This document shows positions 48,061 through 59,990 of a DNA stretch of 64,000 nt, in pieces. The first letter of the stretch is position 1. Every line of letters starts with the position of its first letter. The position numbers were made by a program, and so were the translations under genes. Source of the stretch: Arachis hypogaea (taxonomy: Eukaryota > Streptophyta > Magnoliopsida > Fabales > Fabaceae); the NCBI RefSeq assembly GCF_003086295.3, contig NC_092051.1, forward strand, positions 75,765,772-75,829,771, read 5' to 3'. The notes below the pieces were generated by a model. The model did not search any database and was not told the DNA's origin. It saw nothing but the letters and a program-made list of their open reading frames with translations.

Positions 48061-49663
48061 CACCGCTTGTGACCGGTGTTTGCATTCATGTGTTGAATTT
48101 TCAGATTTTTATTTCCACTCGCTACTACTTTATTTTGTTTTATTCCACACTTTATGTTTTAGATCATTTTGGGATTACTGTACATATTTGTGCCATTGTA
48201 GATACTCTTATTTTGGTTGTTGCACACTCTTAGTATATATATATTTTGCATCTTGGTTGTGTTTTGCATCCTAGTTGTTGATTGTGATTAGAAAATTAAT
48301 GGATTACTAAAAATCTAGTTAACCCTTTCTATGAGAAATATGTTTTGATTGAAAAAGGGGTAAACTAGGAGAATTTTTTTTTAATCACAATATTGCATTA
48401 GAATAAGCTTAATCAATATGATGAAAATTTTTAAAAAACTCATTTTTAGAACACTACCCCAATTGGTTGAAATTTTTTTTAGAACTTGCTTGAGTTATAC
48501 ACGTTGTGGATCATGTTTTGAGCAAAGAACACAAGCATGTGAGATTTGAGCCTAATTGTGTGGCTACATCATATATAACCACTTATTTTTATTCTTGTGT
48601 GCATTATTCTCCTCCTATGATTGTAATCTTTGATTTGTTTAAGTCTATATGTCCATTATTTTGTGTATACATGCATTTGTATGATTGAGGCCATTGTTCA
48701 AATAGCTCACTTACCCAAATAGCCTACCTTTTATCTTCCATTGTTAGCCGATTTTGAGCCTACACTTAATCCACTTGTTCTTAATTGTAGCACATTACAA
48801 GCCTAAGTGAAAAACAATAAATATCCCTTAATTTGGATCTTTGATTAGCTTAGGCTAGTTAGAGTGTACATTATTTGATTTTGGGAGAGTTGGGAACATT
48901 GGGTAGAGATAAAAGTGTGATTTTGTATTTGTGTTGAAAATCTTGAGAATTGGGAACATACTCATGTATTAATCATGTGTAAACCATATGCATTGATGTT
49001 CTTGTATATATTTTAGTCCAAAAAAAAATTTTTACAATAAAAAGGGAACAAAAGAATGCCCCAAAACAAGGTTCAATAAAAGTCAATGCATATGAGTGGT
49101 GATCAAAAAGAGAATACATGAGTGTGTAAAAAGTGAAAAATGGATGGCTAGGTTTGTTTAGAATTGTTTTGGTTGTCATAGGTTAGGCGGGAAATTTAAG
49201 TTAATCAAAGATTCAAATTTCAAGCTCACTTGACCATATGCATCCTACCTTAACCCTAGCCCCATTACAACCTACGGGAAAGCCCTCATGATATTTGTGT
49301 GCATGCATAAAGTAATTGTTGATTGTTAGATGAAAAACAAATCTTAGAAAGTATGATTAGGAGAGAATTGAGTGAATCAACCCCATATACTTGAGTGCTT
49401 AGAGCGGATACACATCCGGCGAGGGTTCGATCGCTCAATTACATGTTTCCACCCATGATCATCTTTTCTTGCAAGTTTATGAACTTTTTCAATAATTCAA
49501 TCCAATTGTGGTTTTCTTGATTGCTAATACTTTAGCCCTTGTGCTTATATGCGTATTCTTGGAGGTTGATTTATTTTGATTAAGCCATTGCATCATGTAG
49601 ATAGATTGCATTTAGCAGTTGCACTGAATAAATGTTGATACCCTTTTGCTTCTTCTTGATTTT
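48061..49663 (+). other. 3' non-coding region of element D
   Basis: AT-rich without ORFs of note; similar in order and sequence to 23891-25299 of B. It lies between the two hairpin-polypurine modules. Confidence 0.65.
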
Positions 49664-49700
49664 AGCATGAGGACATGCTTAGTTTAAGTGTGGGGAGATT
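49664..49700 (+). promoter_or_regulatory. AGGA hairpin and polypurine tract before the 3' LTR of D
   Basis: AGCATG-AGGA-CATGCT (49664-49679) then TTTAAGTGTGGGGAGATT directly before the LTR. Confidence 0.85.
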
Positions 49701-51273
49701 TGATAAACCCCGATTTCGTGATTTATCTTGTGCTTATTTTGGGGGATTTTGTCACTTTTTCTCACATTTATTCAACGAAATAGCATGATTTTGTAATTCC
49801 CCCCTTGAATTTTGCTTAAGTGTAAAAACATGCTTTTTAGGCCAAAAATTAGTGATTTTTATTTTACCTTAATTCCATTCGATGCCTTGATGTGTTTGGT
49901 GAGTGATTTCAGGTCCATAAGGCATGTATTGGATGGAAGAAATGAGGAGAAAAGCATACACAAAGGAGGAATGCATGGAGAAACAAGGATAGGGATTTCA
50001 CCAAAGGACGCGCACGCGCACCAGGCACGCACGCGCACCAAGCGCGCACGCGCAGAAGTGATTTCACCAAAGGATGTGCACGCGTACATATCGCATCCGC
50101 GCAGATTGAGAATTTGACATCGACACGCACGCGCTGATATCCTCACGTGGCCCACTTGAAGGCAAAATGCTGGTGCGATTTCTGAGCTGCCCAGGCCCAA
50201 ATCCAACTTGTTTCTGAGTGTATTTCATGTAGAATTGAAGTCCAAGCAAAAGCGGGAGCAATTGGTTTTAGCCAACATGAGCCTTTAATTAGTTTTCTAG
50301 AGAGAGAAGCTCCCTCTTCTCTTTAGAATTAGGTTAGGATTAGGTTAGATTATTTCAATTTATTGTTTGAATGCTAGGTTTCATCCTGTTCTTTGATAAT
50401 TTCTCAATTCTACATCTTGACCCTCTTAGTTTTTTTATGCCTATTCCTTATTTTGCTCTCTTTTGTGATGATGACCTCATGTTGGATTTGTTTACATTTA
50501 ATGCAATTTGATCTTGATATTTCCCTACTTGATGAATTGAATTGTGATCTCACTTTTCTTGCAATCAATAGTGATAGATTTTGATATTCTTGCATTTTAT
50601 GATGTTGATTCTTATTGCACTCCAAGTGTTCGATGAAATGTTCTCTTTAGTTCTTGAGTAGTTTTATCAACTCTTGGCCTAAGCCAAGGGACTTGAGTGA
50701 TCTTGAGTTTTTGGACGTAATGGATTTGGTAACTTGAGAACCCTATGTGATCAATTTGAAGCTCATTGACGCTAACCCACTACTAAGCTAATTAGTAGAT
50801 AGGTTAGGACTTATGGGTGGATGTGATTAGGCCTATTTGACATAATTCCGGTCTAGGAGTAAATGTTACGCACTTAAGGCTTCGAGAAGTAGACTTAATA
50901 GGTTGACCTTTCATAATTATCAATAGTCGGTTTGTTAACTGGGATGGTGACCTCAAGTACCCAAGTCTTAGCCAAGAGTTCCTTATTTTGGTTTCTTTAT
51001 TTACTCGCTCAATTTACTTTCTTGCCATCTCATAAACAAAACCCCTCTCTTTTTACCCCCATTATAGCCAATACACATGCACTCCATTGCATCCTAGGGA
51101 GACGACCCGGAGTCCAAATACTTCGGTTAATTTTTATTTGGGATTTTGTTATTCGTGACAACTCACTCAAATTTATTTTTGCATGAACAGACTCTTGTTT
51201 GGTTTAGAAACTATACTTTACAACGAGAACTCATTCATTTGTGAATTCTAAACCATCAAAAGTTCGTTCGTCA
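49701..51273 (+). mobile_element. 3' LTR of element D
   Basis: 1573 bases, close to the 5' LTR apart from the segment missing there. CG-rich block at 49999-50140. Ends TCGTCA. Confidence 0.9.
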
Positions 51274-51278
51274 AATTC

Positions 51279-52010
51279 CAAGGAAACTTGCAATGGAGGA
51301 TGAAAACCTTAGAGAGAAGTTGTAACTTCTCTCTCTAGAAATAAAATGTAACTAACTTCCAAAAATATGTAGAATTATGACTAACTATCCTAACACTCCT
51401 AATCCTTGGTCTTCTTAAGCTTTTCCCTCCAAAATCTGCTCTAAAACAGGGCCTGGGAACCCCTTGAAATCGCTGAGCACGTGTTTCATTTAAAAAATTA
51501 TGTGCGCACATCGACGCGTACGCGCACTGCACGTGTACGCGTCCTTGGGCTCTTTTGCGACCTGCGCGCAGGCGTACGGTGCGTGCGAGCGTCATAAGGG
51601 ATATGGCCCAGCCATATAGGTGCGCCGGCTCCTCGCTCGGCTCCACTACGCTGGCTCTGGATGAACGCATCCACGCGTACGCACACGGTGCGCGTGCGCG
51701 TGCATGTGCAAATTCAATTCTTTTATTTTTTTTTCATGATCCTTCCATTCATTCATGCTTCCTTCATTCCTCTTAGCCATTTTTGCCCTGTAACTTCTGA
51801 AATCACTCAACAAATGGATCAAGGAATTTAATGGTAATTGAGGAGGATTACAATGTATCAATTTTGATGCAAAAGAAGCTCATTTTCATTTATGAGGAAA
51901 AAATGGGAAAGAGACACAAAATCATGCAGTTTTATATGAATAAGTGTGGAAGATCATTGATAAAACCCTTAAATTCTATGCATGATAAACCCTAAAAATG
52001 CGGTTTATCA
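51279..52010 (-). mobile_element. F LTR, part right of D
   Basis: Matches window positions 676-1407. On the minus strand it starts TGATAAACC and folds on GGTTTATCA (9-bp stem, ends at 52010). CG-rich block 51500-51712. Confidence 0.85.
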
Positions 52011-52048
52011 ACCTCCCCACACTTAATGTCTAGCATGTCCTCATGCTA
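52011..52048 (-). promoter_or_regulatory. Polypurine tract and AGGA hairpin of element F
   Basis: On the minus strand: TAGCATG-AGGA-CATGCTA (52048-52031), then TTAAGTGTGGGGAGGT (52026-... to 52011) abutting the LTR start. This shows that 51279-52010 is the 3' LTR side of F. Confidence 0.85.
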
Positions 52049-52389
52049 AGAGAAAGCAAAAGATCAAAGGACTACAAGGACGTAAGACTCATGTGATGCG
52101 ATCTACCTACATGAATGCAACTAGGGTGTATGCTACTATCTACTTGGCCAAGAGTAATTCAATCTTTCTACAAGACATATATGTATATGCACATAGGGCA
52201 AGATGATGGGCAATGTATGAACTCTACCAATTCTAGTCATCAAAGTGAAATATGCATAACTTGTATGAAGAACGCTCGCGAGAGCTGGGAACAAGGAATT
52301 GAGCTTCGAACCCCTCACCGGAAGTATTTGCACTCTATTCGCTCGGTGTGTAGGGTTGATATAAAGAATTTTATAAAAATAATCATGTT
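52049..52389 (-). other. 3' non-coding remnant of element F
   Basis: Non-coding, similar in kind to the last part of the D and B 3' regions (GCGAGGGTTCGA-type segment near 52310). It ends where the next LTR fragment begins. Confidence 0.5.
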
Positions 52390-53810
52390 GTAGATATAGT
52401 TTCTAAACCGACAGAAATCCCTTCGTACAAACGTTTTGGTTGTCACAAGTAACAAACCCCTTTAAATTAATAACCGAAGTATTTAAACCTTGGGTCATCT
52501 TCTCAAGGAACTGCAGGGAGGTATGTTCTTACTATTGGTTATGAAGATTGTAAATTAGGGGTTTTAAAATAAGGAGCAAGTAATTTAAATTGCAATTAAA
52601 ATAAGTAAATGACTGTAAAATAAACTTTTGGTAAGATATGAGAAATTAGAAGTCCTATCCTAGTTATCCTTATCAATGGAGACGAGAATTGAATCTTAAT
52701 CCCACTTAGTTAGCCTTTACTAAAGCAAGGGAAGATCAAGTGGATTAATTAGTCTGATCTTCAGGTTCTAGTCAATTCCTAAGAAAGGACTGTAATTATT
52801 GAAGTTGAATTCAATTAGCAAAGATAACAATTATCGATCACGTTGAGTTTGATAACTCCTGAGTTACTGATTTCTTAAACAAGACCAAAAGGAGAAAAGT
52901 AAATCTACTCGAATAAAAATATCTTCAGGTTGGAAGTAATAGTAACATAAACAAAAGAGAACAATCATAAACTGAAATATCTCAAATAACATTAATTAAG
53001 AGAATAATCTGTAACATAGAAAATTTCATAAATTAAATTGAGAAAATAATTAATTAAAAGGAATGTTGAACCTGATAGAAAAGGGGCAATCATGAAAGCA
53101 AGAAAAAATCCTAAATCCTAATCCTAAGAGAGAGAGGAGAGAACCTCTCTCTAAAAACTACATCTAAATCATCAAAAGTAAAATAATTGGAGACACTCCT
53201 TGAATGGATGCATTCCCCCACTTCATAACCTCTGATCTGTACCTTCTGGACTTGGATTTGGGCCAAAAAGGGCTTCAGAAATCACTGGGAGCATTTTCTG
53301 TAATTTCTGGTGCGTGGCCTCTGTCACGCGTCTGCGTGGGTCACGCGGTCGCGTCATTTTGAGTTTTCCTTATCACGCGTTTGCTTCGGTCATGCGTCCG
53401 CGTCATCTGCGTTTTGCTCGTCGCGCGCGATCGCGTCATTCACGCGTTCGCGTCGCGCTCTCTTCGCACTGGGCATGCGGCCGTGTCGTCCACGCGTTCG
53501 CGTCGCTGCCAGTTTCTTCAAAGACTCCATTTTATGCTTTTCTTCCATTTTGTATGTTTCCTTTCCATCCTTTTAAGTCGTTTCTGCCTTAGAAGATCTG
53601 AAACTACTCAACACACAAATCACGGCATTGAAGGGTAATAAAGGGTAATTAAAATAATTATTCTTGAAGTATAGGAAACCTGTTTTTCACATATCCCACA
53701 TAATAAGGAAGGGAAAGTAAAACCATGCAATTAACATGAATAAGTGAGTGAAGGATTGAATAAATCACTTAAATCAGGCACAAAATATCTCAAAAAATAT
53801 GGGTTTATCA
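52390..53810 (-). mobile_element. LTR fragment, minus orientation, TGATAAACC type
   Basis: On the minus strand it starts TGATAAACCCATA at 53810 and runs to about 52390, where it resembles the last part of the A and D LTRs (GGTTTAGAAACTATATCTA) but lacks the final 50 bases or so. It carries a CG-rich block at 53310-53508 (TCACGCGTCTGCGTGGGTCACG). Only ACCTC(A) remains between it and element H. Confidence 0.75.
53310..53508. repeat. CG-rich repeat block in minus-strand LTR fragment
   Basis: CACGCGTTCGCGTCGC and relatives; closest in wording to the B-type block. Confidence 0.7.
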
Positions 53811-54188
53811 ACCTCATGAGCGGATATTTTATGCGCTTTTTGGGGTTAATTTCATATAGTTTTAGTATGTTTTAGTTAGTTTTTGGTTTATTTTCATTAG
53901 TTTCTAGGCAAAATTCATATTTCTGGACTTTACTATGAGTTTGTGTGTTTTTCTGTAATTTCAGGTATTTTCTGGCTGAAATTGAGGGAGCTGAGCAAAA
54001 ATCTGATTCAGGCTGAAAAAGGACTGTTGATGCTGTTGGATCCTGACCTCTCTACACTCGGAATGGAACTTCTGGAGCTACAAGAGTCCAATTGACGTGC
54101 TTCCAATTGCGTTGGAAAGTAGAAATCCAGGGCTTTCCAGCAATATATAATAGTTTATACTTTGCTCAAGGATAGATGACGTAAACTG

Positions 54189-54300
54189 GTGTTCAATGCC
54201 AGTTCCATGTTGCAGTCTGGCGTCCAGCGCCAGAAACACGTTACAAGTTGGAGTTCAACGCCAGAAACAGGTTACAGCCTGGCGTTGAATGCCCAAAACA
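54189..54300 (+). repeat. GGCGTT/AACGCC inverted repeats in H LTR
   Basis: Four copies: CTGGTGTTCAATGCCAG, CTGGCGTCCAGCGCCAG, TTGGAGTTCAACGCCAG and CTGGCGTTGAATGCCCAA. They sit about 120 bases upstream of the TATA-like box. Confidence 0.85.
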
Positions 54301-54422
54301 GCCTAGGCACGTGAGAAGCTTTAGTTTCAGCCCCAGCACACACCAAGTGGGCCCCAGAAGTGGATTTATGCACTATCTATCATAGTTTTCTCATTTTCTG
54401 TAAACCTAGGTTACTAGTTTTG

Positions 54423-54430
54423 TATTTAAA
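54423..54430 (+). promoter_or_regulatory. TATA-like box of H LTR
   Basis: TATTTAAA in GTTTTGTATTTAAACAAC; a weaker match than those in E1 and E2. Confidence 0.45.
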
Positions 54431-55366
54431 CAACTTTTAGAGATTTAATTTTCATCTCATGACATTCAAAATCTGAACTTTGTACTCTTTGACGGCATGA
54501 GTCTCTAAACTCCATTGTTGGAGGTGAGGAGCTCTGCTGTGTCTCGATGAATTAATGCAAGTATTTCTGTTTTCTATTCAATCACGCTTGTTCCTGTCTA
54601 AGATGTTCATTCGCGCCTTATTATGATGAATGTGATGATCCGTGACACTCATCACCATTCTCAACTTATGAACGTGTGCCTGACAACCACTTCTGTTCTA
54701 TATTAGATTGAATGAGTATCTCTTAGATTCCTTAATCGGAATCTCCGTGGTATAAGCTAGAATTCATTGGCAGCATCCTTGAGAATCCGGAAAGTCTAAA
54801 CCTTGTCTGTGGTATTCTGAGTAGGATTCTAGGATTGGATGATTGTGACGAGCTTCAAACTCGCGAGTGCTGGGCATAGTGACAGATGCAAAAGGATAGC
54901 AAATCCTATTCCGGTATGATCGAGAACCTACAGATGATTAGCCATGTGGTGACAGCGTATTTGGACCATTTTCACTGAGAGGAAGGATGGTAGCCATTGA
55001 CAATGGTGATCCACCAACACACAGCTTGCCATAGGAGGGACGTGCGTGCGTGAAGAAGAAGACAGGGAGAAAGCAGAGATTCAAAGGACAAAGCATCTCC
55101 AAAACTCTAACATATTCTCCATTACTGCATAACAAGTATTATTTGTGTTCTGCCCTTTTACTTTTTACAATTCAAACTAAAAATTATTATTGATATTATA
55201 TCCTGACTAAGAGTTACAAGATAACCATATCTTGCTTCAAGCCAACAATCTCCGTGGGATCGACCCTTACTCACGTAAGGTATTACTTGGACGACCCAGT
55301 GCACTTGCTGGTTAGTTGTGCGAATTTGTGAAGAATTGTGATATCTAATTTCGTGCACCAAGTTTT

Positions 55367-55384
55367 TGGCGCCGTTGCCGGGGA
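55367..55384 (+). promoter_or_regulatory. Primer binding site of element H
   Basis: TGGCGCCGTTGCCGGGGA, 18 of 18 complementary to the plant tRNA-Asp 3' end. Confidence 0.9.
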
Positions 55385-56299
55385 TTGTTTGAGTTTAAAC
55401 AACTGACGGTGAATCCTATTGCTTAGATTAGGAAAATTTTGCCTTTTGGGTCAGAGTCTTTTATATTCTTTTCAAAAAATTTTCAAAAATATTATTTTTC
55501 TTTATTAGTTTTTAGTTTTTCTTGTTCTGTTTCTTTTCTTGTTTTTCGTGTGCCTTTTCAAAACATTAGTTTTCAAAAGAAAAAATTTCTTTTTCTTAGT
55601 TATTAAAAATACTTCTTCAAAACAAGTGTTATATTTACAGCTCAATTAGCTAGAGCATTGGTTTATGTTCTTGATGATTCGACACTGCTTCTATAAAAAA
55701 TCTTTTTCAAAAATAATTTTTCTTGATTTAATCTTGTGCCAAACTTTAAGTTTGGTGTTTTCTTGTTAAACTTTCTATAATTTTCGAAAATTTTTGTTTG
55801 GTTTTCTAAATATTTTAAGTTTGGTGTTCTTTCTTCATGTTCTTGTGTTCTTGTGAATCTTCAAAGTGTTCTTGAGTTATCCTTGTGTCTTGATCTTAAA
55901 ATTTTTAAGTTTGGTGTTCCTTGGTGTTTTCCCTCCAAAATTTTCGAAAATAAGAAGCATTAGATCTAAACATTTTAAATCTTGTGATATCTTATTATTT
56001 TTCTCTTTCCTCTTTAAATTCAAAAATATCTTTTCTCTCTATTTTAAAGCAAATTTTCGAAATTTACTTTTAAAATTCAGATTTTTTTTTCAAAATTTAA
56101 AATCTTTTTTTCAAATCAAATCCTTTCAACCATATCTTTTTCAAAACTTTCTAACCATTTTTTTCTCTCTCTCTCTCCATTTTTCGAAAATATTCACCCA
56201 TTTTTATTTATTTTATTTTAATTTATTTTATTTTCAAAATAAATAAATAAATAAATAAAAATAAATTTTTTTTTTCTGCATCATCTACCTTTCTCCATC
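55385..56299 (+). other. Leader of element H
   Basis: Very T-rich (TTTTCAAAA repeats). It contains three TTAAGTTTGGTGTT motifs near 55748, 55817 and 55905; the first is part of the palindrome CCAAACTTTAAGTTTGG. The ORF at 55866-56246 is Phe/Leu low complexity and not a gene. (AAAT)n-like run at 56240-56265. Confidence 0.6.
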
Positions 56300-57660
56300 A
56301 TGGATCTAAGTGGAAAGGAACAGTCCAGAAGGACTCTGAGGTCATATGCTAACCCCACTCCTGCTTCATATGGGAGTAGTATCAGTATGCCCTCCATTGG
56401 AGTCAGTAGTTTTGAGTTGAATCCTCAGCTCATTATCATGGTACAACAAAGTTGCCAGTATTTCGGTCTTCCACAGGAAGAACCTACAGAGTTTCTGGCA
56501 CAGTTTTTACAAATTGCTGACACTGTACATGATAAGGAAGTAGATCAGGATGTCTACAGATTATTACTGTTCCCATTTGCTGTAAAAGGCCAAGCTAAGA
56601 GTTGGTTAAATAACCAACCTAAGGCTAGCATAAAGACATGGAAATAGCTGACAGAAAAATTCCTGAATCAATACTTTCCTCCAAAACAGATGACACAGCT
56701 AAGGCTAGACATCCAAGGCTTTAAACAAGGAGATACTGAATCTCTTTATGATGCCTGGGAGAGATACAGAGAGATGCTAAGAAAATGCCCCTTTGAAATG
56801 TTTTCAAAGTGGGCTCAGTTAGACATCTTCTATTATGGGCTTACAGAAAGAGCTCAGATCTCTCTATATTACTCAGCCAGTGGATCTATCCACATGAGAA
56901 AGACAATTGAAGAAGCTCAAGAGCTCATTGATACAGTTGCCAGAAATCAGCATCTGTATCTAAGCAGTGACCCTTCTATGAAAGAAGAGGCTAAAATAAT
57001 AACTGCTAAACTCAGTCCTGTAGAACAAGCTGCTGAATTCAATCAGCAATTGGATTTTCTAACAAAGCAGTTAGCCGAATTCAAGGATAAACTACAGGAG
57101 ACAAGGATGGCTAATATATATATGGAAGTACAATTAAAGCAAACAAAGCAACAGTTGTCAAAACAAATAACAGAAGAATGCCAAGCAGTTCAATTAAGAA
57201 GTGGGAAAACATTAAATACCCCACCTCAAGGTAGCAGGAAGCCAAGAAGTGAGCAAACTACCCAAAATCCATCTGAGGGCAGTAAGAGCCCAGAGAGAAA
57301 TAATTCTGGCGCTAAAACGCCAGAGATTGGGTGGATGACTGGCGCTGAACACCCAAACCATGCTCAGGACTGGCGTTCAATGCCAGAAACAAGCAAGGAA
57401 CTGGTGTTGAACGCCCAAAGGAAACACAGCTCTGGCGTTCAGACGCCAGGAGCAGATGAGGAGTTGGCATCTAATGTCACTCCAGCTTCCAACCCTGGCA
57501 CTCAAATGCCAGTGAGGGATCAGACACACACAAGTGCTGATGACAACCCCTCCAAAATGGCTTCTTCAACCACTTCTGTAGGAAATAAACCTGTAGCAAC
57601 CAAGGTTGAGGAATATAAAGCCAAGATACCTTATCCTCAAAAAGCTCCACCAAGAGGAGC
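56300..57660 (+). pseudogene. gag: gag of element H
   Basis: ATG 56300 (MDLSGKEQSRRTLRSYANP). Capsid-like domain with ELNPQLIIMVQQSC, KSWLNNQP, then after a TAG at 56645 LRLDIQGFKQGDTESLYDAW and ERYREMLRKCPFEMF. A helical part (QLDFLTKQLAEFKDKL) follows. Six GGCGTT-type inverted repeats are embedded in codons at about 57305-57512, making a Pro/Thr/Ser-rich linker. A one-base shift near 57645 moves the frame into the protease region. No zinc knuckle is seen, as in E1 and E2. Confidence 0.88.
57305..57512 (+). repeat. GGCGTT/AACGCC inverted repeats inside H gag
   Basis: Six copies including CTGGCGCTAAAACGCCAG, CTGGCGTTCAATGCCAG and CTGGCGTTCAGACGCCAG, in the linker after the capsid domain. Same motif as in the H LTR and the 3' array. 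Confidence 0.85.
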
Positions 57661-58358
57661 AGGATAAGCAATTTGCTCGCTTTGCAGATTATCTCAGGAC
57701 TCTTGAAATAAAGATTCCGTTTGCAGAGGCACTTGAGCAAATACCTTCTTATGCTAAGTTCATGAAAGAGATCTTGAGTCATAAGAAGGATTGGAGAGAA
57801 ACTGAAAGAGTTCTCCTCACTGAACAATGCAGTGCAGTGATTCTGAAAAGCTTTCCAAAATAGCTTAAAGATCCCGGAAGCTTTCTGATACCATGCACAT
57901 TAGAGGGTAATTGCACCAAGACAGCCTTATGTGATCTTGGGGCAAGCATCAACCTAATACCTGCATCCACCATCAGAAAGCTTGGTTTAACTGAAGAAGT
58001 TAAACCAACCCGGATATGTCTCCAACTTGCTGATGGCTCCATTAAATACGCATCAGGCATGATTGAGGACATGATTGTCAGGGTTGGGCCATTCGCCTTT
58101 CCCACTAACTTTGTTGTGCTAGAAATGGAGGAGCACAAGAGTGCTACTCTCATTCTAGGAAGACCTTTCCTAGCAACTGGACGAACTCTCATTGACGTCC
58201 AACAGGGGGAAATAACCCTGAGAGTCAATGAGGATGAGTTTATGTTGAACGCTGTCAATGCCATGCAGCATCCTGACACACCAAAAGACTGCATAAAAGT
58301 TGATCTTATTGACTCTCTGGTAGAAGAGATCAACATGGCTGAGAGTCTCGAATAAGAG
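57661..58358 (+). pseudogene. pol: Protease region of element H
   Basis: One frame from about 57645, with TAG at 57861 and TAA at 58353. ARFADYLRTLEIKIPFAEAL and YAKFMKEIL precede an aspartic protease with intact D-L-G-A-S (Asp at 57933-57935), LADGSIKYASG and LILGRPFLATGRTLIDV. Confidence 0.88.
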
Positions 58359-59990
58359 TTGGAAGATATCTTTAAAGATGTTCTGCCTGATCTAGAGGAT
58401 TCAGAGGAATTGAAAGAGTCTCTGAAATTTCCTCAGGAAGAGGAAAAACCTCTTAAACCTAAACTCAAACCATTACCAACATCCCTGAAATATGCATTTC
58501 TGGGAGAAGGTGATACTTTTCCAGTGATCATAAGCTCTGCTTTAAATCCACAGGAAGAGGAAGCACTAATTCAAGTGCTAAGGACACACAAGACAGCTCT
58601 TGGGTGGTCCATAAGTGACCTTAAGGGCATAAGCCCAGCTAGATGCATGCACATGATCTTATTGGAGGACAATGCTAAGCCAGTGGTTCAACCACAGAGG
58701 CAGCTAAATCCAGCCATGAAGGAAGTGCTGCAGAAAGAGGTCACCAAATTACTGGAGGCTGGGATTATCTATCCTATTTCTGATAGCCCTTGGGTGAGCC
58801 CTGTCCAAGTTGTCCCCAAAAAGGGAGGCATGATAGTGGTTCATAATGAAAAAAATGAACTGGTTCCTCCAAGAACAGTTACAGGGTGGCGCATGTGTAT
58901 TGATTACAGAAGGCTTAATACAGCCACTAGAAAGGATCATCTTCCTTTACCATTCATAGACCAGATGCTAGAAAGACTAGCAGGTCATAATTATTACTGC
59001 TTTTTGGATGGCTATTCAGGTTACAACCGAATTGCAGTAGATCCCCAGGATCAAGACAAAACAGCATTCACATGTCCATCTGGAGTATTTGCTTACAGAA
59101 GGATGCCTTTTGGGCTGTGTAATGTGCCTGCAACCTTTCAGAGATGCATGCTCTCTATTATCTCTGATATGGTGAAAAAAATTTCTGGAAGTCTTCATGG
59201 ATGACTTCTCAGTATATGGAGACTCATTCAGCTCCTGTCTTGATCACTTGACACTGGTTTTGAAAAGACGCCAAGAGACCAACCTGGTTTTAAACTGGGA
59301 AAAATGTCACTTTATTGTGACTTAAGGGATTGTCCTTGGGCATAAAATATCATACAAGGGAATAGAGGTGGATCAAGCTAAAATAGAGGTAATTGAAAAA
59401 TTACCACCACCTGCCAATGTTAAGGCAATCAGAAGCTTTCTGGGGCATTCAGGATTCTATAGGAGGTTTATAAAAGATTTTTCAAAAATTGCAAAACCTC
59501 TAAGCAACCTGCTAGCTGCTGACACGCCATTTTTGTTTGACACAGAGTGCCTGCAGGCATTTGAAACTCTGAAAGCTAAGCTGGTCACAGCACCAGTTAT
59601 CTCTGCACCAGACTGGACATTACCATTCGAATTAATGTGTGATGCCAGTGATCACGCCATTGGTGCAGTACTGGGGCAGAGGCATGACAAACTTCTGCAT
59701 GTCATTTATTATGCTTGCCGTGTTCTAAATGATGCCCAGAAAAATTACACAACCACAGAAAAAGAATTGCTTGCAGTGGTCTATGCCATTGACAAGTTTA
59801 GATCATACTTAGTAGGATCAAAAGTGATTGTGTACACTGACCATGCTGCTCTTAAATATCTACTTACAAAGCAGGATTCAAAACCCAGGCTTATAAGATG
59901 GGTATTGCTTCTGCAAAAGTTTGATATAGAAATAAGAGACAGAAAAGGGATAGAAAACCAAGTGGCTGATCATTTGTCCCGAATAGAACC
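58359..59990 (+). pseudogene. pol: Reverse transcriptase-RNase H of element H
   Basis: The frame continues from protease to an extra base in an A-run at about 59180, just before the catalytic FMDD (59194-59205), then another frame to the end. Motifs: [68 protein letters not shown]. RNase [57 protein letters not shown] lies near 59323. Confidence 0.92.

Larger units (their letters stand above)
40674..51273 (+). mobile_element. Element D: complete non-autonomous LTR element
   Basis: 10.6 kb with LTRs at 40674-42120 and 49701-51273 (TG...CA), flanks AATTT and AATTC (one mismatch; the undisturbed F LTR has AATTC at 673-677), primer site and polypurine tract. It has no gag, protease, RT or integrase. 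It carries ORF1 (42279-44153) and ORF3 (46649-48019). It shares LTR start, 3' region, ORF3 and hairpin modules with B, so B-like elements are plausible helpers. It is the youngest insertion of the right-hand nest. Confidence 0.9.
39859..52389 (-). mobile_element. Element F: minus-strand element in E2 integrase, interrupted by D
   Basis: The left LTR (39859-40673 and 51279-52010, 1547 bases without D) lies next to E2 pol with the duplication GTGGC (39854-39858). To its right on the minus strand come the polypurine tract (52011-52026), the AGGA hairpin and about 340 bases of 3' non-coding sequence, then another LTR fragment. The rest of F and its second LTR do not follow here. An LTR of the same family with the matching GTGGC is at 1-1412. 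Confidence 0.8.
53817..55360 (+). mobile_element. 5' LTR of element H
   Basis: 1544 bases from TGAGCGGATATTTTATGCGCT (AGCG/CGCT fold-back) to GTGCACCA. It has four GGCGTT-type inverted repeats (54189-54300) and a TATA-like TATTTAAA at 54423. Confidence 0.88.

Noticed and set aside
55866..56246. 126-codon Phe/Leu/Lys ORF in H leader
   Set aside because: T-rich low-complexity leader with TTTTCAAAA repeats.
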